A stretch of 22,949 nt of DNA, taken from IMG/VR virus record IMGVR_UViG_3300048583_000208, positions 1 through 22,949 of that record; one strand, 5' to 3'. The stretch is from a virus. The translations under genes and the position numbers were made by a program. The notes under the pieces were generated by a model, which saw only the letters and a list, made by a program, of their open reading frames with translations, searched no databases and had not been told where the DNA came from. Positions 21,282 through 22,949 of the stretch are shown piece after piece (the stretch's first letter is position 1; the number at the start of each line of letters is the position of its first letter).

Positions 21282-22016
21282 ATGGCAAATTACAAGCAAG
21301 TAAAGATCGTGGACACTACTTTAGGATCACCTAGAGACTTTTTTGATGTACAAGCAAATACATTAGCTGAATTTAAAGCAAAAATAACAGGATTAGATCA
21401 ACAAATAACCTTTAATAATAAGGCTATAGTTGTTAAAGGTTTGAATCATACTTTAGAATTAGATGATGCAGTTATGCCTGATACAGAAAATTTAATTCTT
21501 TTAGTAATGACTAGAGTAATTAAAGGAGCTGCTAAGAAGAAACAAGAAGTTGATTTAAATTCTCTTTCTTCTAATGAATTAAAAGAATTGGCTAAAGAAA
21601 AAAAGCTAACTGGCTATAGTAAAATGAATAAAGCTGATTTGATTGCACTATTATCTGGTGAATCAGAAAAAGCTACATCAGAACCTATAGCAAACACTAA
21701 AAATGTTAAAATAAAAGCAGAAAAAGTATCTAATGTTAAAGCAACAGAAGATACTGATAATAATGTAAGAGAAGAACTTCTTAGAATATTAGGAGAAGTA
21801 AGAACAAAACTTATGCCTATTTTAGGAATAGTAAGAGAAGATACATCTAAAGAAGTTTTAGCATCTTTAGATAAATTGGAGAATACTATAAAAGGGAATA
21901 AAGTAATTATTGCTAATTATCGAAATCTTTTGTTCAATATGGAACAAAAAGCATCTGAACTAATTGCAGAAGCTAAAGAGATCGAAAACAAAATCATAGT
22001 TACTGTTCGTAGATAA
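21282..22016 (+). CDS. Possible ubiquitin-like (beta-grasp) + SAP-like domain protein, 244 aa
   Basis: Three parts are visible. Residues 1-80 (YKQVKIVDTTLGSPRDFFDV, then TLAEFKAKI, then NNKAIVVKGLNHTLELDDAV and NLILLVMTRV) alternate strand-helix-strand in the order of a beta-grasp, ubiquitin-like fold. Residues about 93-126 (LSSNELKELAKEKKLTGYSK) match SAP/Rho-N-type motifs that bind nucleic acid. Residues about 165-240 are helical and may form a coiled coil. The beta-grasp reading is tentative. No C-terminal Gly-Gly is seen, so if ubiquitin-like it is not of the classic conjugated type. The next gene may be E2-like. The leader AAAAAAAATAAAAATC supports the start, and a strong hairpin follows the stop. 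Confidence 0.6.
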   Translation: MANYKQVKIVDTTLGSPRDFFDVQANTLAEFKAKITGLDQQITFNNKAIVVKGLNHTLELDDAVMPDTENLILLVMTRVIKGAAKKKQEVDLNSLSSNELKELAKEKKLTGYSKMNKADLIALLSGESEKATSEPIANTKNVKIKAEKVSNVKATEDTDNNVREELLRILGEVRTKLMPILGIVREDTSKEVLASLDKLENTIKGNKVIIANYRNLLFNMEQKASELIAEAKEIENKIIVTVRR

Positions 22017-22023
22017 TTTAATT

Positions 22024-22060
22024 AAGTGGTGTAGTGTAATAGCTACACCACTTTAATTTT
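22024..22060 (+). terminator. Rho-independent terminator
   Basis: A perfect 11-bp stem (AAGTGGTGTAG at 22024-22034 with CTACACCACTT at 22043-22053) has an 8-base loop and is followed by TAATTTTTT. It stands between the genes at 21282 and 22075, so these two would be separately or only partly co-transcribed. Confidence 0.85.
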
Positions 22061-22074
22061 TTAATAGTTATTAA

Positions 22075-22949
22075 ATGGAACCATTAAAATCTTTAACTGA
22101 CATACATACTGAATTTAAAATAAAATACCCTAATTTAGTAAAACTATTATTTCCTAATCATGGTAAAAAAGGAAATAGAATAGTATCAGAGTTTCTTCAT
22201 AAAAAAGAACATTCAACAAAAATATATAATATTATTGAAAGTGGCTGTATACAATTAAAAAGAGTTTTTACATGGGAGGGTAAATATTCTTATGAATCTT
22301 GTTTTATAAATAATAATGATACAGTTAATCAAAAAAATAAAATAGACTTAACTTTAGAATTAGAATATGAAGCGGGATATATTTTAAAAAAGATAGAAAG
22401 ACATAGACTAAGTAATATATCTAGAATAAAAAGAACAATTTCTGCTTTTGTATTAGAGCTTTCTAAAATATACGAATGTGAAATCAAAGAATCAGAATTA
22501 AGAGATACTATTGCAGTAATCGTTAATTTTAATACAAAACATAAAGTAACACATACTTGTGGATTGTATACTTATATATATAATTATTCTTTTTGTTTTA
22601 CTGTTGATGATTTCTTTAATATTAGTGTCTATTTTATTCCTAGAGTTTCTATAAATGGTATAAAACAAGGACATATAAGAATCGGAGGTACTCCATGTTT
22701 AGGAGGAAATCCAGCTTTAACTAGTTTTGCTCCCAACTTATTATTATATATGCAAGAAAAAGATAATAGTTATATTGATCTTTTAATTTCTTATGTTATA
22801 CAATTTGAATTATTTTTATCGGAAGAAAATGATGATGCTTATGATCACAACATGAAAAAAACATACAAAAGTAGAATTGAAACTATAAAAGAAGTAGCGT
22901 ATCAAAATAAATATAAATTTGAAGAGTTGTTTATAAAACTATATGGAAT
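22075..22949 (+). CDS. Possible E2-like (UBC-fold) protein, runs off the window
   Basis: The frame is open from an ATG at 22075 to the window end (291 codons seen, no stop). The N-terminal half is not recognised. Residues 180-255 show a pattern I associate with prokaryotic and phage E2-like proteins: strands (FFNISVYFIPRVSI), then GHIRIGGTPCLGG (His200, Cys208 as the candidate active-site pair), then a helix region ending ELFLSEENDDAY. In that group a His is followed at short distance by Cys in a CxG context and later by FL...N.DD.Y. Lone sequence patterns can mislead, so this is tentative. The upstream beta-grasp candidate strengthens it, while the terminator between them weakens operon reasoning. 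The leader TTAATAGTTATTAA is AT-rich. Confidence 0.5.
   Translation, partial: MEPLKSLTDIHTEFKIKYPNLVKLLFPNHGKKGNRIVSEFLHKKEHSTKIYNIIESGCIQLKRVFTWEGKYSYESCFINNNDTVNQKNKIDLTLELEYEAGYILKKIERHRLSNISRIKRTISAFVLELSKIYECEIKESELRDTIAVIVNFNTKHKVTHTCGLYTYIYNYSFCFTVDDFFNISVYFIPRVSINGIKQGHIRIGGTPCLGGNPALTSFAPNLLLYMQEKDNSYIDLLISYVIQFELFLSEENDDAYDHNMKKTYKSRIETIKEVAYQNKYKFEELFIKLYG

Overview
The window looks like a stretch of a tailed phage (or integrated prophage) genome infecting a member of the Bacteroidota. The DNA is AT-rich, every supported gene lies on the + strand, and genes are small and tightly packed. Start codons follow A-rich leaders (AAAACAAAAA-type) rather than Shine-Dalgarno sequences, as is typical of Bacteroidota and their phages. 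A DNA-replication module fills the right half. Its gene set (PolA-type polymerase, dNMP kinase, SF2 and DnaB-like helicases, P-loop ATPase, toprim primase) resembles crAss-like and other large Bacteroidota phages, but no structural gene is present to fix the lineage.

Layout. 51-2285: small early-type genes, including a PD-(D/E)XK nuclease candidate and a small lipoprotein-like gene whose frame breaks at an A6 run. 2323-4325: an envelope block with three proteins bearing signal peptides, a two-helix membrane protein ending in a short SPFH-like segment and another small membrane protein, separated by hairpin terminators. 4318-5524: three small phage genes. 5526-7658: a foreign island of richer base composition with four one-gene units, each ending in an imperfect inverted repeat with TAAC...GTTA boxes, which is the architecture of an integron cassette array. 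The fourth cassette carries a DNA methyltransferase. An 18-bp direct repeat (5526-5543 and 7659-7676) brackets the island. 7659-9042: three unrecognised phage genes. 9120-11126: DUF3846-like and other small phage proteins, ending in a ladder of overlapping genes. 11123-21266: replication module. 21282-22949: a possible ubiquitin-like (beta-grasp) plus SAP protein followed by a possible E2-like protein that runs off the window.

How it works together. The replication genes would supply polymerase with proofreading, nucleotide kinase, helicases, a candidate replisome organiser, primase and a possible ssDNA-binding protein. Most are joined by 1-20-nt overlaps, suggesting translational coupling. 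Perfect hairpins with T-runs after 9042, 19389 and 22016 divide the region into transcription units. The cassettes point the same way as the phage genes and could be read through from phage promoters. No integrase gene is visible, so the island would be an integrase-less attC cluster inside a phage.

Main points for a second look: the cassette array and its direct repeats; two -1 frame breaks at homopolymers (A6 at 1544-1549, T9 at 13198-13206); the possible Ub-like/E2-like pair at the right end; a base-composition switch inside the P-loop ATPase gene; and a terminator-like perfect hairpin inside the primase gene. No gene-free stretch longer than about 180 bases occurs.
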